The notes beneath the pieces were generated by a model. The model had not been told where the DNA came from, made no database searches, and worked only from the letters and a program-made list of their open reading frames with translations. DNA of 64,000 nucleotides from Helicobacter mustelae (GTDB taxonomy: Bacteria > Campylobacterota > Campylobacteria > Campylobacterales > Helicobacteraceae): positions 248,001-312,000 of the forward strand of contig NZ_LS483446.1 of NCBI RefSeq assembly GCF_900476215.1, written 5' to 3'. Both the position numbers and the translations under genes were made by a program. This document shows positions 1 to 11,600 of this stretch, piece after piece (within the stretch, counting starts at the first letter, position 1; each line of letters begins with the position of its first letter).

Positions 1-33
1 CCAAATGAATTCAAATCAGTCAAATTAGCCAAA

Positions 34-644
34 TCAAATGCGGGGTTTTTGTTCCTCTGTGGGATGCTCAGCTGCGGGGGTGGATTCCTCTTCAAAAGGA
101 GGGCCTTTTTTGAGAATTTCTGTGAGCATCGCAGCTTTTTGGGGATCCATTTTGGCCAGGATTTTGCCAATCTCACTGGGTTTGAGATAAAAGAGGATCT
201 TGGCTGCTTGTTTGGTGGCAAGATCATTGAGAATTGCTGCAGCTTTGGAATCTTTCATCTTGGCATAGGTTTGAGCGATCTTGCTCTCTGTGGCCTCACG
301 AATTTCTTTGAGCACCTCTTCATTTTTGGTGATGAGTTTTTTGATGGTGCTTTGGCTATCTTTTTGATTTTGTTCTAGCTGTTTTTCTTTGTCTTTGATT
401 TCTTGCAGTTTTAGAGCAAGCTCTTTTTGGAGATTTTTGAGCTTTTGCTCACGCTTTGCAAAGAGCTCATCGCTGGCCTTTTTGAGGATTTCTAGGGATT
501 GTTTTTTTTCTTCGAGCTCTTTGAGTTGGAGTAGAATCTCGTTTTTGCGACTTTCAAAAATTGCATTGCATTGGAGGGTGGCATTTTGGGAGTTTTGCTC
601 AGCATTTAGTATGGCGATAAAAGCAAAAAATAGGATTTTTTTCA

Positions 645-648
<4 letters not shown>
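34..648 (-). CDS. MotE-like periplasmic coiled-coil protein
   Basis: The protein has about 204 residues: an N-terminal hydrophobic segment that looks like a signal peptide (residues 2-16, ending near LNAEQ), a long charged coiled coil (about 30-125), and a C-terminal helical domain with the motif AAKILFYLKPSEIGKILAKM. That ending is typical of MgtE_N/MotE-type PDP proteins, and the tail is rich in Pro and Glu. MotE-like proteins are periplasmic chaperones for the flagellar stator protein MotC/MotB in other bacteria. The Campylobacter counterpart lies in the same place beside purA. The start ATGATG contains the stop codon of the upstream FliJ-like gene. The second ATG (645) has the better spacing from AAGGA. 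Role by family; exact function here is inferred. Confidence 0.7.
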
Positions 649-3140
<2,492 letters not shown>

Positions 3141-3149
3141 AGAAAATCC

Positions 3150-4082
3150 TTAGATAAAGAGGGAGTTTACGCTTTCGTTATAGTGGATCCTGCGGATTAC
3201 CTCAGCAAATAATGGAGCGACACTAAGTACGGTTATTTTGGCACTTTGCTTGCGCAGGGGGATGGAATTGCTCACCACCACTTCATCTAGCACACTCTCT
3301 TCTATACGCTCTAGTGCTGGATGGCTTAGCACTGCATGGGTTCCCAATGCTAGGACCGAAGCAGCGCCTTTGTTTTTTAGCACCTCAGCCGCCTTGCACA
3401 CCGTCCCTGCGGTATCAATCATATCATCCACCAAGATCACATCTTTGCCTTGAACTTCCCCAATGATGTTCATCACCTCGCTGACATTGGCTTTCTCTCT
3501 TTTTTTGTCTACGATAACTAGATCTAATTGCAATTGATCAGCAAAATATCTCGCACGAGAAACGCCTCCGATATCAGGGCTTGCAATGATGGGATTTTTG
3601 AGATTTTTGGAGCGGATGTAATCGCGAAAGATAATCGAACCATAGAGATTGTCTACTGGAATGTCAAAAAACCCTTGAATCTGTCCAGCATGTAAATCCA
3701 TGGTGATGATGCGATTGATGCCAGCGCCCTGAATGAGATTTGCCACAAGTTTGGCAGAGATTGGCACTCTTGGAGCGGCCTTTCTGTCTTGGCGTGCATA
3801 GCCAAAATAGGGGATTACAGCATTGATGGAATTTGCAGAGCTTCTTTTGAGGGCATCTGCCATAATTAATAATTCTATGAGATTGTCATTGGTGGGAGCG
3901 CAGGTGGGCTGGATGATAAAGACATCTTTGCCACGCACGGATTCTGAAATTTGCACAGAAATTTCTCCGTCACTAAATCTGCTGACATTCGCCTTGGAAA
4001 GCACCCCATCAAGGTGTTTGACAACTTCTTTGCTAAATTCCAGATGAGCGGTGCCGCTGAAAACCTTAAAACCTTTTATCAT
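3150..4082 (-). CDS. prs: Ribose-phosphate pyrophosphokinase
   Basis: PRPP synthetase (310 residues) makes 5-phosphoribosyl diphosphate from ribose 5-phosphate and ATP, feeding purine, pyrimidine, NAD and histidine pathways. Seen in the sequence: the N-terminal KVFSGTAH type start, the segment [35 protein letters not shown], and the PRPP-binding loop [12 protein letters not shown]. Length matches class I Prs. It lies 9 bp upstream of the HisZ-like gene and probably heads the hisZ-like/purA run. A TAAAAT element lies about 30 bp before the ATG. Confidence 0.97.
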   Translation of the reverse strand: MIKGFKVFSGTAHLEFSKEVVKHLDGVLSKANVSRFSDGEISVQISESVRGKDVFIIQPTCAPTNDNLIELLIMADALKRSSANSINAVIPYFGYARQDRKAAPRVPISAKLVANLIQGAGINRIITMDLHAGQIQGFFDIPVDNLYGSIIFRDYIRSKNLKNPIIASPDIGGVSRARYFADQLQLDLVIVDKKREKANVSEVMNIIGEVQGKDVILVDDMIDTAGTVCKAAEVLKNKGAASVLALGTHAVLSHPALERIEESVLDEVVVSNSIPLRKQSAKITVLSVAPLFAEVIRRIHYNESVNSLFI

Positions 4083-4111
4083 GCTGTTTTCCTAAGATGA
4101 ATGTTTTTGTC

Positions 4112-4117
4112 ATTTTA
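4112..4117 (-). promoter_or_regulatory. Candidate -10 element for prs
   Basis: On the minus strand the sequence TGGTAAAAT reads as an extended -10 box (TAAAAT) about 30 bp before the prs ATG. Helicobacter housekeeping promoters depend mainly on the -10 box and rarely show a clear -35. Assignment is by pattern only. Confidence 0.4.
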
Positions 4118-4126
4118 CCAAAAAAA

Positions 4127-5383
4127 CTATTTTCCAAATAATTTGTCAAAAAGTTTGTGAGTATTTAGAGAAATGGTAAGCATCTGCTGCCAACCTGTGG
4201 TTTTTTGTGTGAAATGTGTGATGAAACTAAAGCGTCCGGTGAAATAGTCATTTTTGTATTCGTAGTAAAGCTCCAAGCGATCATAGAGGGGGGAGCGGTA
4301 AAACGGCAGGCCTGAGTAGAAATTTTCCCCATACTGAGAAAAATACAGCATTTGCGACTTCCCCGCATAAAAGCGATTGTCCACACCAAAGCCCTTGTAC
4401 TGGGTGATGAGCTGCACTTGAGAGCCCCAGAGATTGCTAAAGGGATCATTCCCTCTGGATAATCTTCGTTTGCGTTCAATGGATCCCAGTGCGCTAAGTT
4501 TGAGATTTAGTGCATCCAGCACTTTGGTATAGGATTCTAGATTGATCCCGACATATGCCTCATAATAGAGGCGATCCAGCAAATACGTATCCCCGTGGCT
4601 CCCATCTAGACTCAAAAATTCATCATTTTTGAAGTGATTGAGCAAAAAACTCCCTCCAAGATAAAAAACCTTGTCAAAAAAATTCTTGTTCAAATAGCCC
4701 TGCACCAAAAATTCATCCAGCCTCTTTGCAAGATTTCCTCCATACCAATCAAAGAGCAATTCTGCTTGCAGGTTCTGATCTTTGGGATCATATTGGAAGA
4801 GGATTCCGCTGCTCATGGGATTAAAAAACAAAAAATCCTTGCGATAAAAGAGTTTGGAATATTTCCCAATCCAGTATTTTTTGGGGAAGATTCCAAAATA
4901 TCCCTTCCATGCGTTATGTTCAAAGCTATAAGAAAATGTAATACCACCCTTTGAGGGGAACTTCTCTCCCATGTTTTGGATGAAATACCCACCAAACAGC
5001 AGCTTTTGGTTGTAGAATTCTATGCCAATTTCTGGCTTTATGCTCCCAGCAAAAAGTGTGCGTGTGGGCCAATAGGCTTGGGATTCTTCGGTATTATCCA
5101 AGAAGAAATCAAAATTCATGCCATAGAGAAGGCGATAGGGTCTTTTTGGGTCTTTTCTTAGGATGGATGGGGTGGTGCTACCCTGGCTAATGGATGTGCT
5201 TATCTCTTCTTTTGCTCCCGCATCTTTTTGTGCATTTTTGTTTAAAGATTCCGCCGCCTCTTTTGAGGTGGCAGGAGATGCTAGGATTTCTGGCGCTAGG
5301 GGCAATTGCTTTGCATTGCCAAAGAAGCAAAGCGCAAAAAACAGAAAAATCTGCTTTTTGAAAGGGGATTTTTTATTGTGCAT
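4127..5383 (-). CDS. Predicted outer-membrane beta-barrel protein, unknown family
   Basis: A 418-residue protein with a basic start, a hydrophobic stretch (KQIFLFFALCFFGNA) ending in a likely signal-peptidase site, a Ser/Ala/Glu-rich linker to about residue 75, and then a region of alternating aromatic and polar residues (for example YEYKNDYFTGRFSF) as expected for amphipathic beta strands. I do not recognise the family, but long barrel proteins of this look occur in enteric Helicobacter species. The start overlaps the end of the YceI gene by 11 bp, so the two may be co-transcribed. Outer-membrane location is inferred from composition. Confidence 0.6.
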   Translation of the reverse strand: MHNKKSPFKKQIFLFFALCFFGNAKQLPLAPEILASPATSKEAAESLNKNAQKDAGAKEEISTSISQGSTTPSILRKDPKRPYRLLYGMNFDFFLDNTEESQAYWPTRTLFAGSIKPEIGIEFYNQKLLFGGYFIQNMGEKFPSKGGITFSYSFEHNAWKGYFGIFPKKYWIGKYSKLFYRKDFLFFNPMSSGILFQYDPKDQNLQAELLFDWYGGNLAKRLDEFLVQGYLNKNFFDKVFYLGGSFLLNHFKNDEFLSLDGSHGDTYLLDRLYYEAYVGINLESYTKVLDALNLKLSALGSIERKRRLSRGNDPFSNLWGSQVQLITQYKGFGVDNRFYAGKSQMLYFSQYGENFYSGLPFYRSPLYDRLELYYEYKNDYFTGRFSFITHFTQKTTGWQQMLTISLNTHKLFDKLFGK

Positions 5384-5921
5384 AAGCTTCGATTTTGATA
5401 TCGATTTCTATCTCATCTCCGACGATAGCGTTTTTGGTTTCTTTGCCGATGCCAAAATCCTTACGATTGATTTTGCCCTCAGCCTCAAGCACTACGAATT
5501 CTTTTTTATTCACTGGATGCTTCAATGGAGCTTGGATGTCTACTTTCAATACGATGGGCTTGGTCACACCACGGAAGGTTAAATCTCCATAGATTTTTCC
5601 ATCCTCATACTTTGTCATCTTAAAGCTCCCTTTTGGGTATTTGATCTCATCAAAGAAATCCGTTGCCCTTAGGTGATTGTCTCTTTTTTTGTCCCTGGTG
5701 TTGATGCTTTTGACATCAACGCTACCCTCAAAAACATTGATTTTCTTGGTGTCAGGGTCTACATCAATCTTGCCATCAAAATTATCAAATGTGCCCCTTA
5801 CCTTGCTAAATACAAGGTGTTTGGCCTCAAACCACACGCTAGAATGCGACTTGTCAATCGCATAGGGTTTTGCAAAAATCAAACCCGTGCTAAAAAGTGC
5901 AAATAAAAGTGTTTTCTTCAT
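5373..5921 (-). CDS. YceI family periplasmic lipocalin-like protein
   Basis: The 182-residue protein has a clear signal peptide (MKKTLLFALFSTGLIFAKP) followed by a YceI domain. Landmarks are YAIDKSHSSVWFEAKHL, FDNFDGKIDVD, LRATDFFDEIKYPKGSFK, YGDLTFRGVTKPI and the terminal DEIEIDIKIEAYA. YceI proteins are periplasmic beta-barrels that bind polyisoprenoid or amphiphilic lipids. H. pylori has a member of this family (HP1286). A -10 box (TATAAT) lies on the minus strand about 40 bp before the ATG, so the gene probably starts the yceI-outer-membrane-protein unit. Confidence 0.9.
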   Translation of the reverse strand: MKKTLLFALFSTGLIFAKPYAIDKSHSSVWFEAKHLVFSKVRGTFDNFDGKIDVDPDTKKINVFEGSVDVKSINTRDKKRDNHLRATDFFDEIKYPKGSFKMTKYEDGKIYGDLTFRGVTKPIVLKVDIQAPLKHPVNKKEFVVLEAEGKINRKDFGIGKETKNAIVGDEIEIDIKIEAYAQ

Positions 5922-5958
5922 TTTTTCCTCGCTTAAAATCTTTTAAAATAAAAGCCGA

Positions 5959-5964
5959 ATTATA
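5959..5964 (-). promoter_or_regulatory. Candidate -10 box for the yceI gene
   Basis: The minus strand reads TGTATAATTC, with a perfect TATAAT about 38 bp upstream of the yceI ATG. No convincing -35 is seen, as is usual for the Helicobacter housekeeping sigma factor. Confidence 0.55.
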
Positions 5965-6013
5965 CAACATTCAGCGAAGAATCTCGCATTTTTTTCATCT
6001 TTTTCTACAAGGC

Positions 6014-7393
6014 CTAAGCGATAAAATCCAGCATCTTTTTTATCTTTTCTAGGCTTTTTTCTTTGCCCAGGATGTAGAGTGCCTCCACCACACCAATTCC
6101 CCCTGGTTTGCCAAGCAGTGCAAGGCGTAGGGGTTGGAGGAGCGCTCCAATTTTTAGAGATTTTTTCTTAGCAAACTCTGTGCAAAACTCCTGCAATTCC
6201 TGCAGGGATGCAAAGTCTTTTTGTGCCAAGTCCTCACTGCATTCTTTGAGCATTGCTTTGGTCGCATCATCGCATTTTTGCAGCATTTTGGAGTCATAAT
6301 TTGAAATGGGAGAAAAAATCTCCTCAATTTGTGTACGAAATTCCCTCAAGGTTTGGGAGCGATTTTTTAGCTCCTGGAATAAAACATCTCGCTGAGCAGG
6401 CGTGAGGGGAGAATCCCAATCTAGCAGAGTTTCTAGCTCTTCATTTGGGGTTTGCTTGATGTAGTGTTGATTGAGCCAGAGGAATTTTTCCTGGTTAAAG
6501 ATACTTGGGGATGTGTTGAGATTGTTGACACTAAATTTTTCTAAGAGATCTGGCAGGCTAAAAATTTCCTCATCTCCATAGCTCCATCCAAGCCGAGCAA
6601 GGAAATTGAGCAGAGTTTGGGGGAGATAGCCTGCATTTTTGTATTCCATCACCCCCATGGCCCCATGGCGTTTGCTAAGCTTTGCTCCATCGTTGCCCAA
6701 AATCATGGGTACATGATAGAATTTTGGCACTGCAAAATTGAGCGCATTGTAAATGATAATCTGCTTTGGTGTGTTGCTGAGATGATCATCTCCGCGAATC
6801 ACATCCGTGATTCCCATGAGTGCATCATCAATGACCACGACAAAATTGTAAGTGGGTGTGCCATCGCTGCGCGCGATGATGAAATCATCAATTTCACTTG
6901 CTTGAAATTTCATCGCGCCCTTGATGCCATCATGAAATTCAATGCTTTGGTTGAGTGGAGCTTTGATGCGCACTACAGGCTGCACTCCTTTTGGTGGTGT
7001 GCCTTGGAAATCACGGTAGCGATTGTCATAGCGCGGGGTTTGCTTGTTTTTTTCCTGCTCCTTTCTGAGTGCATCTAGTTCTTCCTTACTCATATAGCAA
7101 TGATATGCCTTGCCTTCTTCTAGAAGTTGATGGATGTATTTTTGATAGATCTCTAGGCGACTAGATTGGTAGATTACTTCTTTGTCATACTGCAGACCCA
7201 CCCAGTCAAATGCCTGCAAAATAGCCTCTGTGGCTTCTTTGGAATTTCTGGCCTGATCGGTATCTTCAATCCTCAATAAAAACTCCCCGCCATTCCCCTT
7301 GGCATGTAGATAGTTAAACAGCGCGGTGCGCAGCCCACCAATATGCAGATGACCCGTGGGAGAGGGGGCAAATCTTGTCACTATTTTCTTCAT
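6014..7393 (-). CDS. gltX: Glutamyl-tRNA synthetase (GltX1 type)
   Basis: Class I aminoacyl-tRNA synthetase of 459 residues that charges tRNA-Glu. It has the HIGH signature in APSPTGHLHIGG near the start and the KMSKS-type loop KLSKRHG near residue 240. Helicobacters carry two GltX paralogues. The internal segments YCYMSKEELDALR, TPRYDNRYRDF and IIARSDGTPTYNFVV agree closely with H. pylori GltX1 (HP0476) as I remember it, so this is probably the discriminating Glu enzyme rather than GltX2, which charges tRNA-Gln. It is divergent from the TRIC gene. Confidence 0.96.
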   Translation of the reverse strand: MKKIVTRFAPSPTGHLHIGGLRTALFNYLHAKGNGGEFLLRIEDTDQARNSKEATEAILQAFDWVGLQYDKEVIYQSSRLEIYQKYIHQLLEEGKAYHCYMSKEELDALRKEQEKNKQTPRYDNRYRDFQGTPPKGVQPVVRIKAPLNQSIEFHDGIKGAMKFQASEIDDFIIARSDGTPTYNFVVVIDDALMGITDVIRGDDHLSNTPKQIIIYNALNFAVPKFYHVPMILGNDGAKLSKRHGAMGVMEYKNAGYLPQTLLNFLARLGWSYGDEEIFSLPDLLEKFSVNNLNTSPSIFNQEKFLWLNQHYIKQTPNEELETLLDWDSPLTPAQRDVLFQELKNRSQTLREFRTQIEEIFSPISNYDSKMLQKCDDATKAMLKECSEDLAQKDFASLQELQEFCTEFAKKKSLKIGALLQPLRLALLGKPGGIGVVEALYILGKEKSLEKIKKMLDFIA

Positions 7394-7444
7394 TTTTTAC
7401 CTCTTTGTGGTGAGATCTCTTGACTTTTTCTTTTTGAATTTTAC

Positions 7445-7450
7445 TAAAAT
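7445..7450 (+). promoter_or_regulatory. Candidate -10 element for the TRIC gene
   Basis: TAAAAT lies 26 bp before the ATG at 7477, in the short divergent spacer between gltX and the TRIC gene. Pattern match only. Confidence 0.3.
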
Positions 7451-7476
7451 ACAAGAAGATTTCAAAGCGAGAAAGC

Positions 7477-8115
7477 ATGGAGCAGGACCTACTCATCTCT
7501 GTATTATTTGTCGTTGGCATCACCGTGGAATCCATGACAGGGGCGCTGGCTGCGGGAAGATATAAGATGGATTTGATGGGGGTGATTTTCATCGCTTTGG
7601 TTACAGCCATTGGCGGGGGTTCAGTTAGAGATATTTTATTCAATCATCATCCCTTGGTGTGGATTAAGCATCCCCAATATATTCTGATTATTGTATTGGC
7701 TGCCCTCCTTGCCACTCGCATTCCAAAATTCATCACAAAATTTGAGAGAGTTTTTTTGCTGCTTGATGCCATAGGACTGGTTGCTTTTAGTGTTATTGGT
7801 ACTGCTGTGGTCATGGAAAAATACCAAAGCATGACCCTAGCAATTTGTGGAGGTGTGATCACAGGTGTTTTTGGCGGCATCCTGCGAGATATTTTTTGCA
7901 ATCAAATTCCCCTGATTTTGCGGAGGGAAATCTATGCGAGCGTGGCGCTTTTTGCCTCTGCATTCTATTATATTTTGTTAGAGTTTTTTGGGCTGAGTGC
8001 AGAGATTGCAAGCGGGGTTACGCTCATTTGCGGGAGTGCTTTGAGGATTTTTGCAATTTATTACAAGCTGGGATTGCCTGTATTTCATTTTGAGGATCAC
8101 AACGAAAAAAAATAA
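7477..8115 (+). CDS. TRIC-type (UPF0126/YadS) membrane channel protein
   Basis: A 212-residue membrane protein with about seven hydrophobic segments and two internally similar halves, each carrying the family signature: GGGSVRDILFN near residue 50 and GGILRDIFCN near residue 130. Bacterial TRIC proteins are homotrimeric cation channels in the inner membrane, with a K+/Na+ selective pore; the physiological role in bacteria is not settled. The gene stands alone between divergent gltX and downstream speA. Confidence 0.9.
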   Translation: MEQDLLISVLFVVGITVESMTGALAAGRYKMDLMGVIFIALVTAIGGGSVRDILFNHHPLVWIKHPQYILIIVLAALLATRIPKFITKFERVFLLLDAIGLVAFSVIGTAVVMEKYQSMTLAICGGVITGVFGGILRDIFCNQIPLILRREIYASVALFASAFYYILLEFFGLSAEIASGVTLICGSALRIFAIYYKLGLPVFHFEDHNEKK

Positions 8116-8317
8116 AGCGCTTTTGCATTTTTAAGTTTCTCGCAGCCTTTAAGTTCTCGCAGTGCTTTTTTGGTTTTTGATTTTCTTGTGGATTTTTATT
8201 AGATCTTCTTTGATGGGCTTAGATTTTAGATCTTTCTTCCCTGCTTTTGCACCACAAAAAATTTCTAAAAGAAGAGAATTTTTATATAATTTTGAACATA
8301 AGCTATGGGAGTGATGG
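8116..8317. other. Intergenic region before speA
   Basis: AT-rich spacer. It holds a 10-bp palindrome AAAGCGCTTT (8114-8123) right at the end of the TRIC gene and two imperfect copies of a short CTCGCAG-containing word about 20 bp apart (8137-8163). A TATAAT promoter for speA is listed separately. No gene seen. Confidence 0.4.
8285..8290 (+). promoter_or_regulatory. -10 box for speA
   Basis: A perfect TATAAT 27 bp before the speA ATG, in an AT-rich context, gives a predicted leader of about 20 nt. Confidence 0.55.
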
Positions 8318-10162
8318 ATGCAAGATTATGGGATTTCGTATTGGTCAAATAATGATTTTTTTATCGAGGATGGGGTGGTGAAGGTTAATCATGGCAACAA
8401 CCCAGCACTCATTGACATCGTCAGAGAGGTACGCGAAAAAGGCTTTCGCGGTCCTTTGCTTTTGCGCTTTCCGCATTTAGCTGCTAAACAAGTGGATAAA
8501 CTTTTTTGCTCTTTTGAGAAGGCGATGCGTGAATATAAATATGAGGGGCATTTTCACGCAGTCTTCCCGCTCAAGGTCAATCAAATGCCTAATTTTGTCT
8601 TGCCATTGATGAAATCCTCTTTAAATCGCAGCTATGGGCTTGAGGCAGGAAGTAAATCAGAGCTCATTATAGCAATGGCCTATACCAACAAACATGCTCC
8701 CATCACAGTCAATGGCTTCAAAGACAAGGAGATGATTCATCTTGGCTTCATTGCTGCAAATATGGGGCATTCGATCACTCTGACCATTGAGGGGCTCAAT
8801 GAACTAGAGACCATCATTGCTGTTGCTAAGGAAATGGGAGAGCCCTATCCTGATATTGGATTGAGAATCCGCTTGCACAGTACGGGCACAGGGGTTTGGG
8901 CAAAAAGTGGAGGGATTCATTCTAAATTTGGACTCACTAGCACCGAGCTTTTGGAGGCAATTTCTCTCTTAGAAAAATCCAAACTTTTGCATAAATTTAG
9001 AATGATTCATTTTCACATTGGCAGTCAAATCAGTGATATTTCCCCGCTAAAAAAAGCCATTCGTGAAGTGGGAAACATCTATGCGGAGTTGCGTAAAATG
9101 GGGGCAAAAAAGCTTACGGCAGTGAATATTGGCGGGGGGTTGGCTGTGGAGTATACACAGCATCAAGGTTGTAATAATTGCAATTACACGCTGAGTGAAT
9201 TTAGTGGGGATGTGGTGTTTTCACTCAAAGAAATCGTGAAAAACAAAAAAGAAAAAGAACCAGATATTTATATTGAATCAGGGCGCTATATCTCTGCAAA
9301 TCACGCGGTGCTAGTGGCTCCAGTGTTAGAGCTTTTTTCCCAAGAATATGATGAAAAGGCCCTAAAACTCAAAGAAAAAAATCCTCCACTTATTGCAGAA
9401 ATGTTTGATCTCTATCAAAGCATCACAGAAAAAAATGCAATCGAATATCTGCATGATAGCTTTGATCATATGGAGTCCTTGCTGACGTTGTTTGACCTGG
9501 GTTATATTGATTTGCAAGATCGCAGCAATACAGAAGTCTTGGTGCATTTGATTATCAAAAAGGTCATCAAGCTTTTGAAGCATAAAAATCACAATGAGAT
9601 TCTTCGGATCCAAGAGCAAGTCCAAGAGCGCTATTTGCTCAATTGCTCTTTTTTCCAGAGCCTGCCAGATTATTGGGGATTGGGGCAGAATTTCCCTGTG
9701 ATGCCACTAGATCGACTCAACAAAAGACCCAATCGAAGTGCCAGCCTTTGGGATATTACTTGTGATAGCGATGGAGAGATTGCTTTTGATTCCAATAAGC
9801 CCTTATTTTTGCATGATGTGGATGTCACAAAGGAGCAGTATTTCTTGGGTTTTTTTCTTGTGGGGGCATATCAAGAAGTTTTGGGAATGCGACATAATCT
9901 TTTCACCCATCCTACAGAATTTAGTGTGATCCTTGGTGAGGATGGATATGAGGTGGATAATTTGCTAGAGGCACAAAATATCTTGGATGTGCTTGATGAT
10001 TTGGATTATGACACCAAAGAAATTGAGCGTATTTTGAAGCAAAAAATCGATGATTCTAGCCTGCTTGATGAGGATAGAAAAAAAGAGATTTTGGGCCAGC
10101 TCTACATCATGATGAGCGAGCATGGATATCTGCGTACCATCATCAATGAGGAGAAAGAGTGA
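8318..10162 (+). CDS. speA: Biosynthetic arginine decarboxylase
   Basis: PLP-dependent fold-III decarboxylase of 614 residues, making agmatine from arginine as the first step of the spermidine route found in Campylobacterota. The PLP lysine is in the motif FPLKVNQ near residue 90. Other family blocks are YGLEAGSKSEL, HFHIGSQI and ESGRYISANHAV, and a Cys-containing motif (WDITCDSDGEI) lies towards the C-terminus. Length is close to the H. pylori enzyme (HP0422). The stop codon overlaps the GTG start of trmA, so the two are translated as a pair. Confidence 0.96.
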   Translation: MQDYGISYWSNNDFFIEDGVVKVNHGNNPALIDIVREVREKGFRGPLLLRFPHLAAKQVDKLFCSFEKAMREYKYEGHFHAVFPLKVNQMPNFVLPLMKSSLNRSYGLEAGSKSELIIAMAYTNKHAPITVNGFKDKEMIHLGFIAANMGHSITLTIEGLNELETIIAVAKEMGEPYPDIGLRIRLHSTGTGVWAKSGGIHSKFGLTSTELLEAISLLEKSKLLHKFRMIHFHIGSQISDISPLKKAIREVGNIYAELRKMGAKKLTAVNIGGGLAVEYTQHQGCNNCNYTLSEFSGDVVFSLKEIVKNKKEKEPDIYIESGRYISANHAVLVAPVLELFSQEYDEKALKLKEKNPPLIAEMFDLYQSITEKNAIEYLHDSFDHMESLLTLFDLGYIDLQDRSNTEVLVHLIIKKVIKLLKHKNHNEILRIQEQVQERYLLNCSFFQSLPDYWGLGQNFPVMPLDRLNKRPNRSASLWDITCDSDGEIAFDSNKPLFLHDVDVTKEQYFLGFFLVGAYQEVLGMRHNLFTHPTEFSVILGEDGYEVDNLLEAQNILDVLDDLDYDTKEIERILKQKIDDSSLLDEDRKKEILGQLYIMMSEHGYLRTIINEEKE

Positions 10163-11364
10163 ATTGTGCGCATTTTGGTGTTTGTGGGGGATGTCAGCTA
10201 GATAAAGATTACTCCACCCAGCTCAGACAAAAATATGAGGATTTTACAAATTTGCTGGGATTTGCGCCAAGTGAGATCTTTGCCTCTCCCTCGCGGGGTT
10301 TTCGCGCTCGCTGCGAGCTAGGCATCCATAAAAAACCAAAATCCCACGCAGCTTTTATTGATCCTCATGATGTCGCGTCTTGCTTAAATCTTTCTGCGCA
10401 GCCCACTCACTTTGATTCTATGCATGTTGCTCTAAAAAATCCCACTCAAGAAATTTTCCTCTCCATGAATTCCCTTGGCAAAAAAGATCACATCCCTATC
10501 CAAAACTGCCCCAATCTCATCCCCAAACTCCAAAAAATCCTGCACCAACTCCCTCCTCTGCTGCAGCCAGAAATCCTAAGCTACAAGCTCTATGCCATCA
10601 ATCTTTTAGGCGTAGGCCAGGGGATTTTGAGCATGATTTATCACAGAAAATTAGAGGATTCTTGGGAGCATGCAGCCAGAAATCTTGCCCATAGTCTTGG
10701 GGTATCCATCATTGGTAGGAGCAAAAATCAAAAAATTCTCATTGGTAGCGATTTGCAAGAAAGTTCGCTCAATGTGGCTGGAAGGAAGCTTATCTATCTG
10801 CACAAAGAGGGGAATTTCTCCCAGCCCAATCCCTTCATCAATGAGAAAATGCTAAATTTCATTCTTGCTTGCTTGCAAGATCATCCCCGCAGGGATTTGC
10901 TTGAGCTTTATTGTGGCAGTGGGAATTTTTCCATCGCGTTAGCAGATTCCTTTGAGAGGGTCTTTGCCACGGAGGTGGTAAAAAGCGCCATCCCCGTTCT
11001 ACTAGAAAATGCCAGAAGAAATGACATCACAAATCTCACGGCTGCACGCCTTAGCGGACTAGAAACCATGCAGGCCCTTAGCTTTGAGCGGGATTTTTTT
11101 CGCTTAAGGGGGGTGGATTTGAGGGATTTTAATTTTTCTCACATCCTAGTGGATCCTCCTCGCAGCGGGATTGGTGACATAAAAATGTTGCATTTTTTGC
11201 AGAAATTTCCCTACATCATCTATGTATCTTGCAACCCCCACAGTCTAAAGCGCGATTTCTTGATCCTATCTCAAAGCCATAAGGTCATTCATTCTGCGCT
11301 ATTTGATCAATTCCCTCACACGCACCATGTCGAAAGCATCATGATTTTGCAAAAAGTTCTTTGA
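10159..11364 (+). CDS. trmA: tRNA (uracil-5-)-methyltransferase
   Basis: A 401-residue SAM-dependent RNA methyltransferase that forms m5U54 in the T-loop of tRNA. The start codon is GTG, overlapping the speA stop as GTGA. Family marks in order: a Cys-rich beginning (CAHFGVCGGCQ), the SAM loop LLELYCGSGNFSIALA near residue 245, DPPRSGI near 330, and the catalytic Cys in YVSCNPHSLKRD near 355. It ends convergently with putP, and a hairpin follows at 11387. Confidence 0.9.
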   Translation: MNCAHFGVCGGCQLDKDYSTQLRQKYEDFTNLLGFAPSEIFASPSRGFRARCELGIHKKPKSHAAFIDPHDVASCLNLSAQPTHFDSMHVALKNPTQEIFLSMNSLGKKDHIPIQNCPNLIPKLQKILHQLPPLLQPEILSYKLYAINLLGVGQGILSMIYHRKLEDSWEHAARNLAHSLGVSIIGRSKNQKILIGSDLQESSLNVAGRKLIYLHKEGNFSQPNPFINEKMLNFILACLQDHPRRDLLELYCGSGNFSIALADSFERVFATEVVKSAIPVLLENARRNDITNLTAARLSGLETMQALSFERDFFRLRGVDLRDFNFSHILVDPPRSGIGDIKMLHFLQKFPYIIYVSCNPHSLKRDFLILSQSHKVIHSALFDQFPHTHHVESIMILQKVL

Positions 11365-11386
11365 ATTTAATGCGATTTTTAAAACT

Positions 11387-11404
11387 ACCTACCCTTGGGT
11401 AGGT
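11387..11404. terminator. Hairpin in the trmA-putP convergent spacer
   Basis: A perfect 8-bp inverted repeat (ACCTACCC, two bases, GGGTAGGT) starts 23 bp after the trmA stop, with a T7 run 9 bp later. It could end trmA transcription. The gap before the T run makes a classic intrinsic terminator uncertain. Confidence 0.45.
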
Positions 11405-11471
11405 GACTGTGATTTTTTTGAATACTCATAGGGATGGGGTGAGATTGCAAAGCACTAGAACGGAGGGCACA

Positions 11472-11543
11472 ATGTTAAAATTACCCATTGCATTAGAAGA
11501 AATCTCTGTGCAAGGAGCTGGTTTGAACTCCCCACGCATTTGA
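11472..11543 (+). CDS. Possible 23-codon small protein
   Basis: A short reading frame (begins MLKLPIALEE, ends LNSPRI) is preceded by a strong Shine-Dalgarno sequence GGAGGG at ideal spacing. It lies in the spacer between the converging trmA and putP genes. I know no homologue, there is no obvious promoter, and nothing downstream is in frame with it. It may be a real small protein or chance. Confidence 0.2.
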   Translation: MLKLPIALEEISVQGAGLNSPRI

Positions 11544-11600
11544 GAGAGTGCCTGGGATGAGGATTGAAGTTTTGCTAGGAGATAGCAGGCTCTCTCAAAG

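Noticed and set aside
8137-8163. Short repeats after the TRIC gene as a possible CRISPR or attachment site
   Set aside because: Only two imperfect copies of a short word; no array and no mobile gene nearby.
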